Below the pieces are notes generated by a model, which saw only the letters and a list, made by a program, of their open reading frames with translations, ran no database searches and was not told the DNA's origin. A DNA stretch of 64,000 nt from Conoideocrella luteorostrata (taxonomy: Eukaryota > Ascomycota > Sordariomycetes > Hypocreales > Clavicipitaceae). Location: positions 1-64,000 of the forward strand of contig JASWJB010000050.1 of assembly GCA_032433595.1 (NCBI GenBank), read 5' to 3'. Of the stretch, positions 29,366-41,448 are shown piece after piece. Both the position numbers and the translations under genes were made by a program. Numbering within the stretch: the stretch's first letter is position 1; each line of letters opens with the position of its first letter.

Positions 29366-32022
29366 GGCTAGTAAGTGGCACTAACGCAGTAAATTACTGT
29401 ATGCGCACGAAGCTGTACCGTGCTTGTATGGACGGGCAACAGAATTACGTCTACTCTATCCGCAACTACCTTACAAGTCGTGAGCTACTTGTCCGACCTA
29501 TATACATTTCCTACTGATTGTCTTTATCGTTATGGTTACTACCACCTTGTCCCGTTTATGTCCTAGGCCAATCTCGTAACACATGACGCAAGAGATGCTA
29601 TCTAAGAGATATATGGATCTGCACAGACGCATGTTCACTTCATTGAGACCAAAATGGCGACATCTGGCACTTATTGCGAGAGCAACTCTGCAATACGCTC
29701 ATGGTTGTTAGTCCCTATGTATAGCTGCCGGGCTCACAATTCACACGATGCCCAAGAAGAGCGATAATGTCTCATTTTCTTGAGCTTCACTGGCCCGAAC
29801 AAGCAGTAGCCCAGCCGAGTTACATTAAGCTTGTCTCTAACGATGCATCGCTCGATGAGGTACCCTGCAGTGGCTTGCAACTGTCATAGTCGCGCTGGAT
29901 CACGCCATCTGACCACACGGTGGTGTTAGTCCAATAGTAAGACATCATTGTCCCCGCGATGTTACCGTAACCGCTTTCCGTCATTATACAATAGGTATGT
30001 CCAACCACAAGAATACTATTGGCTTCGCAAATCCCGGGAGGGTCAGGTTCCGCGTTTGATTATGCATTTATTGTTGAAAATTGCAAGTGATGCTCCCCTG
30101 ACCCATGGCATGGTTCTACACTTGCGGAAGACCTGTGGCTGAGAAGCAAAGAATGTACTGGGCTTAGTGCCCTTTGCGCTTTTGCTCAGGCGCTGCTCAG
30201 GCAAGGAAGGGCTCCATAATCTCAGGTCCCACCTTGGGCAGGCGTACTAGTATGTACGAAATGGTGAGTCCTCGACGCAATAAACGCAGCAGCGCCGTGA
30301 GTATCACAATGTGTGCACGGGTCTCCGAAGTGATCAACAGGTACACAGGGGGGTCAGGAATAGGGAACATAGTAGTCCACACGAATGAAACCCCTTTTGG
30401 GTGTCGACGCTGCCGACACTGACTATTTCCATCAATCGAAGATGCCCCACAAAGTAAAAGTCAAGATCTGCCGCTCAATCAGTCTGCCACCTCACACCCA
30501 ATTTCCGAATGTGGTCATGAGGCTGAGGTTGATGAGCCTTAAGCAGGCAACGAAAAGATATCTCATCCTCACTCATTTGATCTTCCCGGCGATCACCCAA
30601 TCGGGTTGCCATCAGGTATGGTACACAGCATTAAACGCTTGGCCACTGGAATACGAGAAAAGCACCAGGAGGCGCATCTTACAAAAGTCGGTGACACCTG
30701 CAAGAATAAACCGGAAGCGCAAGTCGTTGACCACAAGCATTGGCAAGGTATCCGATCGCGGAGTGAAATGAGTAAAAGAAGGCGGCCGAAGAGAACCGAG
30801 CGATACGGCGAGTGAGGTAACAGTCTAGCCAGCTGTAGGACCATGCAGATGCGAGGTCTGTCACAGTGATGGTCGCACAACGACCGCAGTCGTTCCAATG
30901 CCCAGGAGCAGTCACTTTCCGCCTTACTGCTCAGGAATGCGAAAGCAAGATAAAGCCAGTATGAGAGTCAATTAGTAAGTAGAATACGCCAAAAATTGAC
31001 AAGAAAAGTGGCCCTATTCCTCCTAGCCTTCCATGGGCCATGGAGCACGTGTAAGTTGGTGGTTTTCAGCCGACAGCAAACGCAAAACGTTTAATTCAGA
31101 GCATTCTGAATGGAGGTTGTCTCTTACCCTGCCTCTTTTCTGACCGTCGGTTCTGAGACAATCTTCCATGTATACTATATCTGCCAATAGAGTCTCTGAT
31201 GATGGCTGCCACTCTCGGGGGAATCAAGAAGAGTCAAACGGAGGAATCTCGGGGAGGTTCCTCCTCGGGGCTGACCAGGAATCTGCTGTGGCCGGTTCGT
31301 TGCTGAGAGCACTTAGTACTTGGAGGATCATGATGCAGTGGGCATCTGAATTTGGGAGCGGCGCCCCAGCTTTTATATGCTGGTAGACATACTTTCGTTA
31401 CGAACATCACAGAGAGCATAGCGGACAATTTACTGTTATACCAAACTATGGCGGTGAAACATATATACCAATTACGCTTGATAGGAACATCCACGCGACA
31501 CCAAGTATATGGAATACATGCCTTCTAACTGGTAAGGAGGTTGAGACCCCAAAGCTCTATTTTTTTTTCTTGAACTGTTGAACTGTTGAAAAGTGAATAC
31601 ACACTAAGAACACCACCCATCCCCTCGTCTACAATTTAAGGGTCTGATTCATCGTATGGATCATACGGGCCGGTGAATGCTATCTTTGCCGCTAGATAGT
31701 CGTTCCAGTGGTGTTGTATAGTCCTACACATACTCATAAAGTCCGACGACACGTCACATCAAATAACACCAAACAGTTCATACATAGTCCTTTCATGCAC
31801 GGGTTTGTATACGCCAACATCGAACAGCTAGTCAGCTTTTCACAAGTGTGCCAAGAGCATTATCAGAACCTGGGCAGCTCGTCCCTTTCCTGGCCTAACT
31901 GCGAAAATGTAATCTTATATCTTTAAAGAATAGAGCCACTCATCCGTAGGCCTTATCATCGACGGGGTGCTCCCGATATGGAGTCTTTATCTACAGTCTA
32001 CTTTAGCGTGTCGCCATCTCAT
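29366..32022. other. 2.6-kb intergenic region
   Basis: No confident gene. A minus-strand open frame at about 30008-29820 (62 residues, with YGNIAGTMMSYYWTNTT and one C-terminal Cys) has protein-like composition but no recognisable family or start context. Scattered minus-strand frames at 30593-30915 are unassigned. Confidence 0.4.
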
Positions 32023-33406
32023 TTACCGGTTGCCGTTGTAGGCGACCAAATTAACCGTGCCCTGCTTGACATTGATAGCCTTGCCCTTGGTTCCCAAAGC
32101 CAAGATACGTGCCTTGAGCTCCTTGACAGTATCGATATTCTCCGCGACAGCCAGGTAAGCAGCCAGCCCAGCAACGTGTGGGGCAGCCATGGACGTTCCA
32201 GAGTCATTTTTAACGGCGGTATCATTTCCAATATACGTAGACAAGACTTCGACACCAGGCGCCAATATATGAACGACAGAGCCATAGTTGGAGTGCTTCC
32301 ATAGTTCCCACTTACTGTCAACAGCGGCGACAGTGATTCCGTCGGGGGAAGAGGCCGGAGAGCTGTTTTTCGCATCGACTCCCTCGTTGCCCGCAGCGAT
32401 GACGCACAAAATGCCCGCGTCCCAGGCCGTTTTGATCAACTTGTTCTCAGCAGCCGATTTCGAACCACCTGGTGTTTGAACGAATCAGCGATGCTGTCGC
32501 AGCATACAACAAAAAAAAAAAAAAAAAAGAGAGTGGGAGCGGACATACCGAAAGACATGTTGAGTACGGCACGTTTCTCAATCTTCTTGTCCATGACATC
32601 CTTGATCGCCCACTCAATTCCGTCTAAGATGATCTCGGTGGTCGCGCCGCCGTCATGGAACAGCTTTACATCGACCAACTTTGTTTTTTTGGCCACACCG
32701 TACGTCTTGCTCCCGACAGTGCCGGCGACATGCGTGCCGTGGCCCATCACGTCACCGTCGGGGGAACCTTTGACGGCGTTGTACCCGTGGCTGGCGCGAC
32801 CCTCGAAATCTTCATGTCCGATCTCAATACCGCTGTCGAGAACATACACAGTTGTACCCTCGCCGGCGGTGTCATCATACACATACTCGAATGACTCGGG
32901 CTTTCGGTGCGATATGGTCGCAAGACCATGGGTCGAGTTTTCCTGAGTGACCAGGCCGGCGGGCCAGTGCATTGTCTGCTGCTCTACTTCGGCAACCTAC
33001 AAACACAAGTCAGCATGTGCTCACAACCTTTCCAATCTACTTGGAGGCAGGGAGGAGACTCCTCCCAGACATGGGAATGAAGTGTAACTATACGTACATC
33101 GGGGTTATTCTTGATGCGCTCCAGAGTCTCGGCATCGAAATGGCCGGCGTAGGCATTGAAGCTGCCGACGCCAAACGTCTTCTCTACACCAACGAAGCTC
33201 AGCTGTCGACGCCCCAGACTGCGCTGGTGAACATCGCGGACCCAATTCATATGCAGGCCCAAGGCGCTGGCACCAATACCATCCCTCAACGTAACGATAT
33301 ACTTGCCCTCGACGACAGTAGCCGCCCGGATCTCGGGCAAGGGGTTGGCGCTGCCAAGCGGCCATGCTGCCACCAACAGCGTCGCCAAGTGCTTAAACGA
33401 AACCAT
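32023..33406 (-). CDS. Subtilisin-like (proteinase K-type, S8A) secreted serine protease
   Basis: 400 residues in three exons (33406 to about 33098, 32996-32549, 32468-32023). Layout: signal peptide (HLATLLVAAWPLGSA), I9 propeptide (YIVTLRDGIGASAL...FNAYAGHFD), then the peptidase. The catalytic triad is Asp157 in YVLDSGIEIGHEDFEG, His189 in MGHGTHVAGT and Ser345 in NDSGTSMAAPHVAG, with the oxyanion Asn in IAAGNEG. Family relatives include cuticle-degrading Pr1-type proteases of insect- and nematode-pathogenic fungi as well as saprotrophic enzymes. The second intron contains an A run of about 20. The start Met precedes a clean signal peptide. Very secure as a class. Confidence 0.94.
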
Positions 33407-34826
33407 TGCTGAAATCCGTGGGGCCCCCAACCAAGTCGCCACAAGATTGCTGAAGATTCAGAACGACCTCATCGTCAAGGCAAGACATCCTCCCGCCTTT
33501 ATATTCCAGGAGATCGCTGCGGCCAGCACGGTTCTGTAGCATCATTTTCCTAATCAGGCATGTCAATGTCAACCAAGCTTAGACGGCGGGCGACACTTAG
33601 TGGGCCACAGCGGTTACCAGTTGCGGCTCTAAAATCCCACCCCGACGGGATTGACATTACGGCGTACGTTGAACGAGATTATGGGGCTTGAAGACGTCCC
33701 AGCTTCCCAATCAAGTCCTGCTCGATACAACATATCAGATCTCATCTAACCCGTGCAGGGCATACGGCGAACAACCGAGAGTGACTATCTCCACAACAGA
33801 TACCCTCGTAGTAGTTGCTCCCTACTCCACACGTACTCCGTATATTGGGGTGGAGAAATAGTTATCTCTTGCCCAAGTGAATTATCCGGCGTATGTGAGG
33901 CCAAGCCAGCTCCATCTTTCTGCATGCGACGGGCTCAGTGCGGGATCCCTAGAGAAAACAATAACTACAATAGGAATGCACATCATGCAGTTAATATACG
34001 AGTACTGTACGACCTGCGACCTTACGGAGTAGTTACTTCGTAATCCACAGCCGGGCGATCAAACATGCTGGGGGGGCCTAGTCGTAGCGTGAAGGCAAAT
34101 GAGTTCAGTCCGGCCGTGGCGTCACCAATTTGCATCAGGCCGTTGCTACGAATACGACGCAGCACTCTGCATTCGTGAGGACTTGCCCGTTCTAGAAGGC
34201 GCTGCGGCTGCGAGCCGATGCTCCATCAGGCACGGAGCGGTTCACTGTTCACTAGCACTTGAACCCTACCCTGCGCAACTCGTCATTCGCAATTGTTGAT
34301 TGCGCATTTACTCAATTGCAGTCAATTGCAGTCCGGGCTGTTCCCGTGATTTCTTTTCTTCGTGAGCTCCAATGAGAGCAGCCCCAATTGATGCGTGGGA
34401 CCAAAATGGACAGGCGATGGTGAGCGCTGAGACACCTCAGAGGTTGAGGCTGACACATGGGTGTCCGCTTTCCCATGGACACCTCAAACGGTAATCGGTG
34501 GTTTCAACTATGCAGTCCTAAATGTTAAGCTTATATTTGCATAAAATCCCAGAACCTCAACCACCTAGAAATAGAATACAACCCCAGGCACACGCACACA
34601 ATAGCCATGTGTCCCGCAGCAGACACGCCAAGCCAACAACATGCAGCCATCAAGGTTCCCGCTCACTCGCCCACTCGCCAGCAGCTTACTGTTGTACAAC
34701 GTTAAAGAACTAGGTCCTCAATTCCGTAGCCAATTTTTTTTAAAACTTTTTTTTTGGCTCTGCTCTGCTGGGTGTTGATGATCCTCGTTCCAATCCGGCA
34801 CCTCTCTTCCCATCCGCAATACGACC
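33407..34826. other. Intergenic region between divergent genes
   Basis: About 1.4 kb shared upstream of the S8 protease and the N2227 methyltransferase. No gene seen. Two TACGGAGTA-type motifs at 33834 and 34023 are in opposite orientation. A T9 and A-rich patch is near 34735-34760. Confidence 0.5.
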
Positions 34827-36446
34827 ATGAGGATATGTGCGCTGCGCCAGGTCGTGGTCGCGGGGTTCACTACCCTCCTCGTAACAGCTACTTTTCCAGC
34901 CGTGTGCTCAGCGACCAGTGAGAACAGCGCAAACGAGCAACAGAGTGTAGCTGCCACAGTCCCAGCCAGTAATGATGCATCGGTTTGTGAAATCGCCAAT
35001 AATGAAAGAGCCGGGGGCCTTCTTTTCTTTTGAAGCTAACTGCGTGGTGTAACTAGCCAGATGTGGTCGTGGAAGGGCACCAAGTCAGCGTGACGTTTGA
35101 GCAACAGCAGCAGCAGCATCAGATGCAAGTATCGGAAGCTTCTGGACGGGACATCGAGAAGGAGAGGCTGCTGTCAGTAATGTCCAGGAACCACGGGACT
35201 TGGTCGTCCAACCACCCCCGCTACCGTCTACTCGATGCGCTGCACGGGTTTGCAAAGTACTATGAACGTCAGCGGGAGGACACAGATAGACTGCGCGGGC
35301 TGTACAAGCACGTATCTGGGGCCCAGAGAAAGGTGAATAGCGACTGATACCGGCGCAATTACTACTCTGTAATCAAAATCTTCCAAATTCAGCAGCTAAT
35401 CCAATCCGATACGAGCGTTTTAGTTCTTAGAAGAGCACGTCTCCTACTCGTCCAAGTTTAAAAAGGTTGAGCAAAGGCTAGCTCATAACCAGCACGTCTG
35501 CGATGACATCGTGCAGGCATCTCTCCAATTCTACAACATCGGCATGAACGAGCTGCAGGAGCACATGCGGGACAGGGAGGCAGAAGGCCGACAGGCGGAC
35601 AAGATATCCATCTCCCAGTCGCTGAAGCACATCGTGCGAGACTGGACCGAAGAGGGCTCCCATGAGCGAGACAAGCCCTTCGCCTGTCTGCTCGGTACTC
35701 TCCAGCGTCTCTTTACAGAGAGATCCCGCATCGACAAGCCTGTCAAGATTTTGTTGCCGGGAGCAGGGCTCGGACGACTAGGCCACGACATAAGTCACCT
35801 CGGAGGTAAGCAGCCCCTTCCATTGGAATGGAGCTCCTGTTACCGTTGATGTTCTAAAAAAATTTTTCTAGGTTTCGAGGTAACTATCAACGAATGGTCC
35901 ATGTTCATGAACACCGCATATCGATTTCTTGAGACCCAAACCCGCGAGCTTTCGCAATCAGTATCCCCCTTTGTTGATGGGTGGTCTCACCACGCTACAG
36001 ATGCAAACATGCAGCGCGGGCTACGCTTCCCAGATGTTCCCATCCAAAGCCAGAACGTGCTGCTGGTGGAGGGAGACTTCACTACAGAGTTCAAGAATTA
36101 CTCGCAGCATTACGATGTGGTGCTGACGTACTTCTTTATCGACACTGCCAGAAATCTCATGTCGTATTTCGATACCATTAAGTATGTGCTCAAGCGGGGC
36201 GGCGTTTGGATCAATCTCGGACCGTTGCTCTATGGGACTGGCCCTTTTGTTCAACTCAGCCTGGAAGATATCGTGACAGTTTCGGAAAACATGGGATTCG
36301 AGTTTCTAGAGACTGAAGAGCAGTGCGGAGTTCCGACGTTTGGAAACCCGACGGTTAGGAGTATTAAGGCGGCGTACCAGTTCGATCACAAAGCGCTGAC
36401 GGAGAACGCATACAGCGCCCAGTTTTGGGTTGCTCGGAAACTATAG
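34827..36446 (+). CDS. N2227-like (carnosine N-methyltransferase family) SAM methyltransferase with N-terminal signal
   Basis: 462 residues in four exons (34827-34982, 35057-35332, 35424-35805, 35872-36446). The N2227 domain starts near LSVMSRNHGTWSSNHPRYRLLDAL. The SAM-binding loop is ILLPGAGLGRLGHDI, followed by the characteristic NEWSMFMNTAYRF and DVVLTYFFIDTARN-like strands, and ends with GGVWINLGPLLY and FGNPTVRS-like motifs. The family methylates histidine-containing dipeptides in animals; fungal substrates are unknown. Unusually, the first exon encodes a hydrophobic leader (VVVAGFTTLLVTATFPAVCSA) that would target it to the secretory pathway, followed by a Gln-rich linker. Exon phases agree throughout. 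Confidence 0.88.
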
Positions 36447-36659
36447 ACTTTGGAAAGCAAGCATAGTATAAGCCCAACCTATGGACAGAATATTGACTGT
36501 ATATACCAAAAACTTCAAATCTGTAACTACTCTTTTATCCACTTTTTTTATCCAAACACCCCCATGCTATATGCAAATATGCTGAAACATATACTCAACA
36601 GGCCGTCTCTCATCAGTCATTCTCTCTTAACCACCTCATTTTGGCGTGCTTTCCGCCCT

Positions 36660-37661
36660 CTATCCACGGTAATAGTCCCACCAGCTTCGCATCCGAGCAG
36701 CCTGGCCGTTGGTGAACTCGGTCTGGCATGCGCTGCCAACATGTTAGTCATACGGGGTAACAGATGAACCAAAAACGACAAAAAGAAAAACACCGCGTTC
36801 AAGACTTACTTGTCGCTATAGTCCATAAAGTTGTGAATGGGGTCCACGCCAGGCTGGGTGCAAGAATCCCGGCCAATCGGGCAGCCAGAAGTAGGAGTTG
36901 ATTGGAAGGGAGTATCATCGACCTCGTCGCCGTTGCCATAGCAGCCATTTTCAAAAGTGTGCATCAAGCCCATCCAGTGGCCGACTTCGTGGGACGTGAT
37001 CTTTCCTTCATTCCATGGCGCATATGATCCTCCGGGAAGAGATCCCTGGTGTATCACGCAGCCATCACGAATGAAGCTCTCGCTCCCCTGAGGGGCGTTG
37101 GTAGGATAATAGCACCATCCTGTATTGCCCCGGAAGGTGTTCACAAAGTAGTACAGGTTCAAGTCGCTGTAGCTGCCCTTGCGCAGGTCCCTCTTGATGT
37201 AGTACTCGTCGTCGAGGCTTCTCAGGTAGGACTTGTTGGGGTCCACGGTGTAATCGACATCCCTGAGGACGAAGGAGAACCCAGTATTGGCGTAATTCGA
37301 GTTGAGAATCCTCATTTGCTCGTCAATGGTGCTTTGCTAATGGATGGCATCATGTCAGCCCCGTATACTACGATTCTTAAGGTTGCCGGTCAAGGGGACT
37401 ACTTACACTGACGTATCCACCTCGGGCTGTTCTATCCGAAGCCATAATGTGGATGTACGTATTGATCTGGGTCGATTGGGCCGCGGCAGCGGCTGAAAAG
37501 CCACCAGCTGTGGCATTTGCCTCTTGAGAGCGAAATGCTCTGGACAGGCTCAGGAACTCTTGGCTGGGGCTGCCGGCACCGCAGTGTTCTGGGCGTTCAC
37601 TGGCCACAGCCTGGATGGCCGCCGGGGCCAGCACGGACCAAAGGGCAAAACTGAATAACAT
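36660..37661 (-). CDS. Secreted M43 (pappalysin-like/MEP1-type) zinc metalloprotease
   Basis: 284 residues in three exons (37661-37407, 37336-36810, 36732-36660). Signal peptide MLFSFALWSVLAPAAIQAVA. The zinc site is the metzincin motif SHEVGHWMGLMHTF, with the usual downstream NGDEVDDTP. The Met-turn is NFMDYSDN, split by the last intron. The C-terminus ACQTEFTNGQAARMRSWW matches fungal M43B proteases. The domain before it, RILNSNYANTGFSFVL, is also typical. Function: extracellular protein degradation. Its 3' end lies about 210 bp from the 3' end of the convergent N2227 methyltransferase gene. Confidence 0.93.
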
Positions 37662-40216
37662 GATGAGGTTTGTGAGCGTTCAAGGGAGGGGGGAGGCTCT
37701 TTATGTTGAAGATGAAGCTTGCTCCTGGCGATTGAATCCATTTTAGCAGCGGGATGAGAGGGCCTTTTATTCTCATGATGTTGATATGATGCTGATAAGA
37801 CTTTGAGATGTCCCGACTCTTCACTTGCCTCATTTCAACTAGACAGGTATTTTATATTTAGTCAACCCCCAAGAGGTGAAACGACCTGACTAATACGGAA
37901 GTTCCTCATCCAGCATGTCTGCGTAGCCTTGTAAGTCCCAAGGTCAGTTGACGAATAGAATGGGCGTTAGAGAACTAACGTATTCTTAGCGTTGCCGGGT
38001 AGCGTCAAAACATGGGGTTTCCCGCGATATATGATTTGTCTTCACACTAGTTTGGCCACCTGGACATGACACTTTTCCGCGGTAGTGCGCCCCCCACCCC
38101 CCGTGCTAATCTCCCATCTCGTCGTCTCTGCGAGATCAGGAGCAGAGGCGACTTACAAGGTCCCTGGCATCTCAGCTGAGGTGGGCGTTTTTGCCTCACT
38201 CTTAGCTGTCATCCCCAAGTTGTGCCCACCCAAGCGGCTTAGGGCAGGTCGGAGAGCCACATTCGAACCAGTTACCAACAATGGTTTGGCTCTTCTCGAA
38301 TCTAGCATCTACGCTTGGGTCACGGCCGGCATCGGAAGATCGGCGAATTGCGAGATTCGCCTCGTTCGAGATTATGCCGCACTAAACGTGCGTGCAGCTT
38401 CCCCTTTGCGGCAAATACATGGCTGCTTATATTCTGGGGTTCCTCAGAATGCTTTTTGGAAGCGGTTTTGCCTCCTTGTCTCGTCCAAGGGCTGAGCCTT
38501 TGGCGCCGCCAAGTCAGTGAGACGCCGCATTGTTCCCCGTACTAGTATTTCCCCAGCTTCCAAGAAAGGATGTTCATGTGTTCATATCATACGGAGACTT
38601 ATGCCCTTTCATCACGAAGCCATACCTCAAGCGTGTTGCCCAGAGTTTGGTGGCGTTCCGTGAGGCTTTCTTTTTTTTCTCCTTTGTTCTGGTTTCGCTC
38701 GTCGTGCGTGGCATTTCTCCTCGTACGGCTCCCACACCTTGTCGTATTGGAGGTTTGTCCTCCGTCCTCTCAGTCGGAGAAAGTGACTCTGCGTCTAGCT
38801 GCTAGGCCAGTGGGCCATTTCGTTCCTCATCTAGGATTTGCCATCGGGATAATTAGCGCCTGACTTTGTGGGGACGATCGTTGAAGTTCCCGAGCCGAAG
38901 GCTCTATCTACCCCACACACAGGTGGAATGTTACCGTCACGTCGGCATCAATTCGTCTTGTGCGACAATACGCGGCATTATCAATATGTACATGACGCCA
39001 TCTTTGAGGCAATTACCGCCTGCAACGCAACGCTCTTTACTTTCGTGTGCTGACGTACGAGACGCCCATGCCAGGGGAGTAGGGGACGGTGAATCGGGCA
39101 GTTGCCGAAGCATCACCAGGCGCTGATAAATCCATGCGGCCACAATCTTCAATAGGCCAGACATTCACAGGAAAGGACAGTTACGTAAAGTAGACGTACT
39201 GAGCTCGTCGGTAGCTCCGGGCCTGATTCTTGCATGATGTTGACCTAGCGCATGGGTCGAAGAGTTGATGCTGAGTTAGGGTGGCGGAACCTTTGTAGAA
39301 AGCCTGGAGCTAGCAGTAGAGCTGCCAGTTGCAGGAGGTCCTTTTCTCCCTCGGTCGTCTCCGGTAAGGACGACGCAAGAATTCGTCGTGGCGTGACCAG
39401 CCCGCCGGGCTCATTGACGATTGCAGAACACGTCGACGCAGCCGTGCTAGAATGGCGTGATCTCTTGTGGCGACGTCCTTTTCCAAGCAAAACATTGGGA
39501 CCTTAGATCAGGGAGTAAATCTGGACGTGGGTGGACGCCCGCTGGACGCTGCGGTAACGATTGCTTGCGGTTTTGTCGACATTCGAAGTATCCATCTGAC
39601 AGGCATTCAAATAGCGAGGCTTGGAGACACACAGAATCATTGTAATGACCCAACGCAAGGGTCAATGGCGAGAGTTTGAATCACGCATGCGTTGTTCAGG
39701 GCCGCCACGGAAGATACTGGGCGGGTGGTGCCGTCCTATCCGGTTGTGAAGACCGTCTCGTCTCAAACTCAACGTGTACTGCGGATACAGTGCTTGATGA
39801 ATATTGATTTGATTAAACAGCCAGGTTAGGGTTTGAATGAGGTGGGATGAGGCCCACTGCGAAATTGGGTGGCTTCTTATTTACGTATGAGTCTTTCAGT
39901 CTTACCCACAAGCACACAGAAATTCGGGTTCACACTTTTTCAGATATGTACGGTAGACCCTATGTACAATCGAACCAATATCGTAGTGCCACCAAATCGC
40001 CCCTTTTCTCTCGCACAAAACACGGCTATATACAGATCCAAAGACCAAAGACCCAGAAGAGACATGTCAATGATCCAGGGGCCTGTGCCGCTCTGGAGCA
40101 ACATAACATGACTTGGCGGTCCACGGCATTGGGTTGCCGTTGCTCAAACGTTACGTACTTTCCTCCAAACGCCAGCTCTTGCGCTCTCCTGCAAGTCTGC
40201 TCCAATACTTGATGAC
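37662..40216. other. 2.5-kb intergenic region
   Basis: No gene I can support. Plus-strand frames at 38085-38495 and 39252-39506 lack family resemblance, and the first lacks an ATG. Confidence 0.45.
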
Positions 40217-41448
40217 TTACCCCTGGACGGGCTGTCCAGTTATGGGATTATCGCCGGGCAACCTGTCGAGAGGCCCGTTGAATCCAATCTCCTCCTTTGG
40301 TGGCGGAACCTCCGCCGGCTGAGTGCTGGCATGTCCCGGCCCGTCAGGACCAACATTCAAGCTGCACCCTGCGGCATTGACGCCTTGGCTACCGGTGCAA
40401 GTGTCCATAGCACGTTCAAGGGCGTTCTGGTCGGACCAGCCGTTCAGGAAGTCGCCGTGAAGACCGTAGCCGGTGGGGTCGCCCATAGCCCACACCATGC
40501 GGTTGAAATCTTGGATCGCCCCCGTGTTGTAGAAGAACTCGAAGAACACGGAGAGGATGGCAACAGGGTGAGACTCGGGGCAAACGCCGGTGTTGTAGTC
40601 GCCGATAGCTGGGAAAGCCATCTATATATGCCGTGTCAGTAAACTCATCGAAACACTCACCCCTTCACCCTGATATGAAGGGCCGCAACGTACGTGGCTC
40701 TTGTGGTTGCCGCTGTCCAAATTCTTACCATCCCAGCAAGACGGGAAGAACGTTTCGGCTCGCATACGATCGCATTGCTTGGTGGGCATATACGGCGTTT
40801 CACCCCCGTTTGTGCCGAGGCATACATGCGATATGGCTTTCTGCTCAAAGCTGGACGGGTCATAGGTCCTATTCTCACACTTAATTAGCGCCGCGGTAGT
40901 ATATACAAAGGGACGAAATTCCCACTGTTTACCTCAGAGCTGGATTTCCAACCACCATCCGGAGACCCTTTGGAGGAGCCTTGGCGTAAGGCGTGTTGTC
41001 GCAATTGGTCCGGCCAGGAGCATAGTCACACGCTCGATTAAGGTAATAGGCAGCCTATTATATATAACGATAAGACACGGTCAGTCAGTTCATAGCCTCA
41101 TCAATGTGTGTACAGGTGAAAGCAAAGCCATAGACTTACAATGCCCTGCATCTCTACCATCTCAAATCTGCCATCCCTGCGCTGATGATACAGCTGAGGC
41201 TGCCAGTAGTTGCTTTTGTCGAGAAGCTTGTCACAAGTCGTAGCCTTTGCCTGCGTAGCTTGTTCATTGGTCAAGCTGAGGTCGAAGCGCGTGCCACCCA
41301 CGATGGCGTGCACATGGGGAGAGATTACGCCCGGAAAGATGATGGGATCGCCGCGGTAGAATGTCAATGGCGCACAGTTGACGGTGATGACTTGAGCTAG
41401 CGAGCCTGTTGCAAGGGCTGCTATGAGGGTGATAGCCAGTGAAAGCAT
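40217..41448 (-). CDS. Secreted DUF1996-domain protein
   Basis: 336 residues in four exons (41448-41140, 41054-40933, 40868-40694, 40621-40217). Signal peptide MLSLAITLIAALATGSLAQ. DUF1996 hallmarks: FPGVISPHVHAIVGGTRFD near residue 40, SNYWQPQLYHQ, FPSCWDGKNLDSGNHKSH and MAFPAIGDYNTGVCPESHPV. These proteins are secreted, often cell-wall associated, and of unproven biochemical role. The assigned stop (TAA) overlaps a GTAAGT donor-like sequence, so one more short C-terminal exon is possible. Gene identification is firm; the 3' end is less so. Confidence 0.88.

Noticed and set aside
32508..32530. A run of about 20 as a polyadenylation or retroposon tail
   Set aside because: It falls inside the second intron of the subtilisin-like gene, with no adjoining duplicated target site or retroelement.
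38085..38495. Open frame of 136 codons in the 37.7-40.2 kb gap
   Set aside because: It begins at a GTG codon, has irregular composition and no family resemblance.
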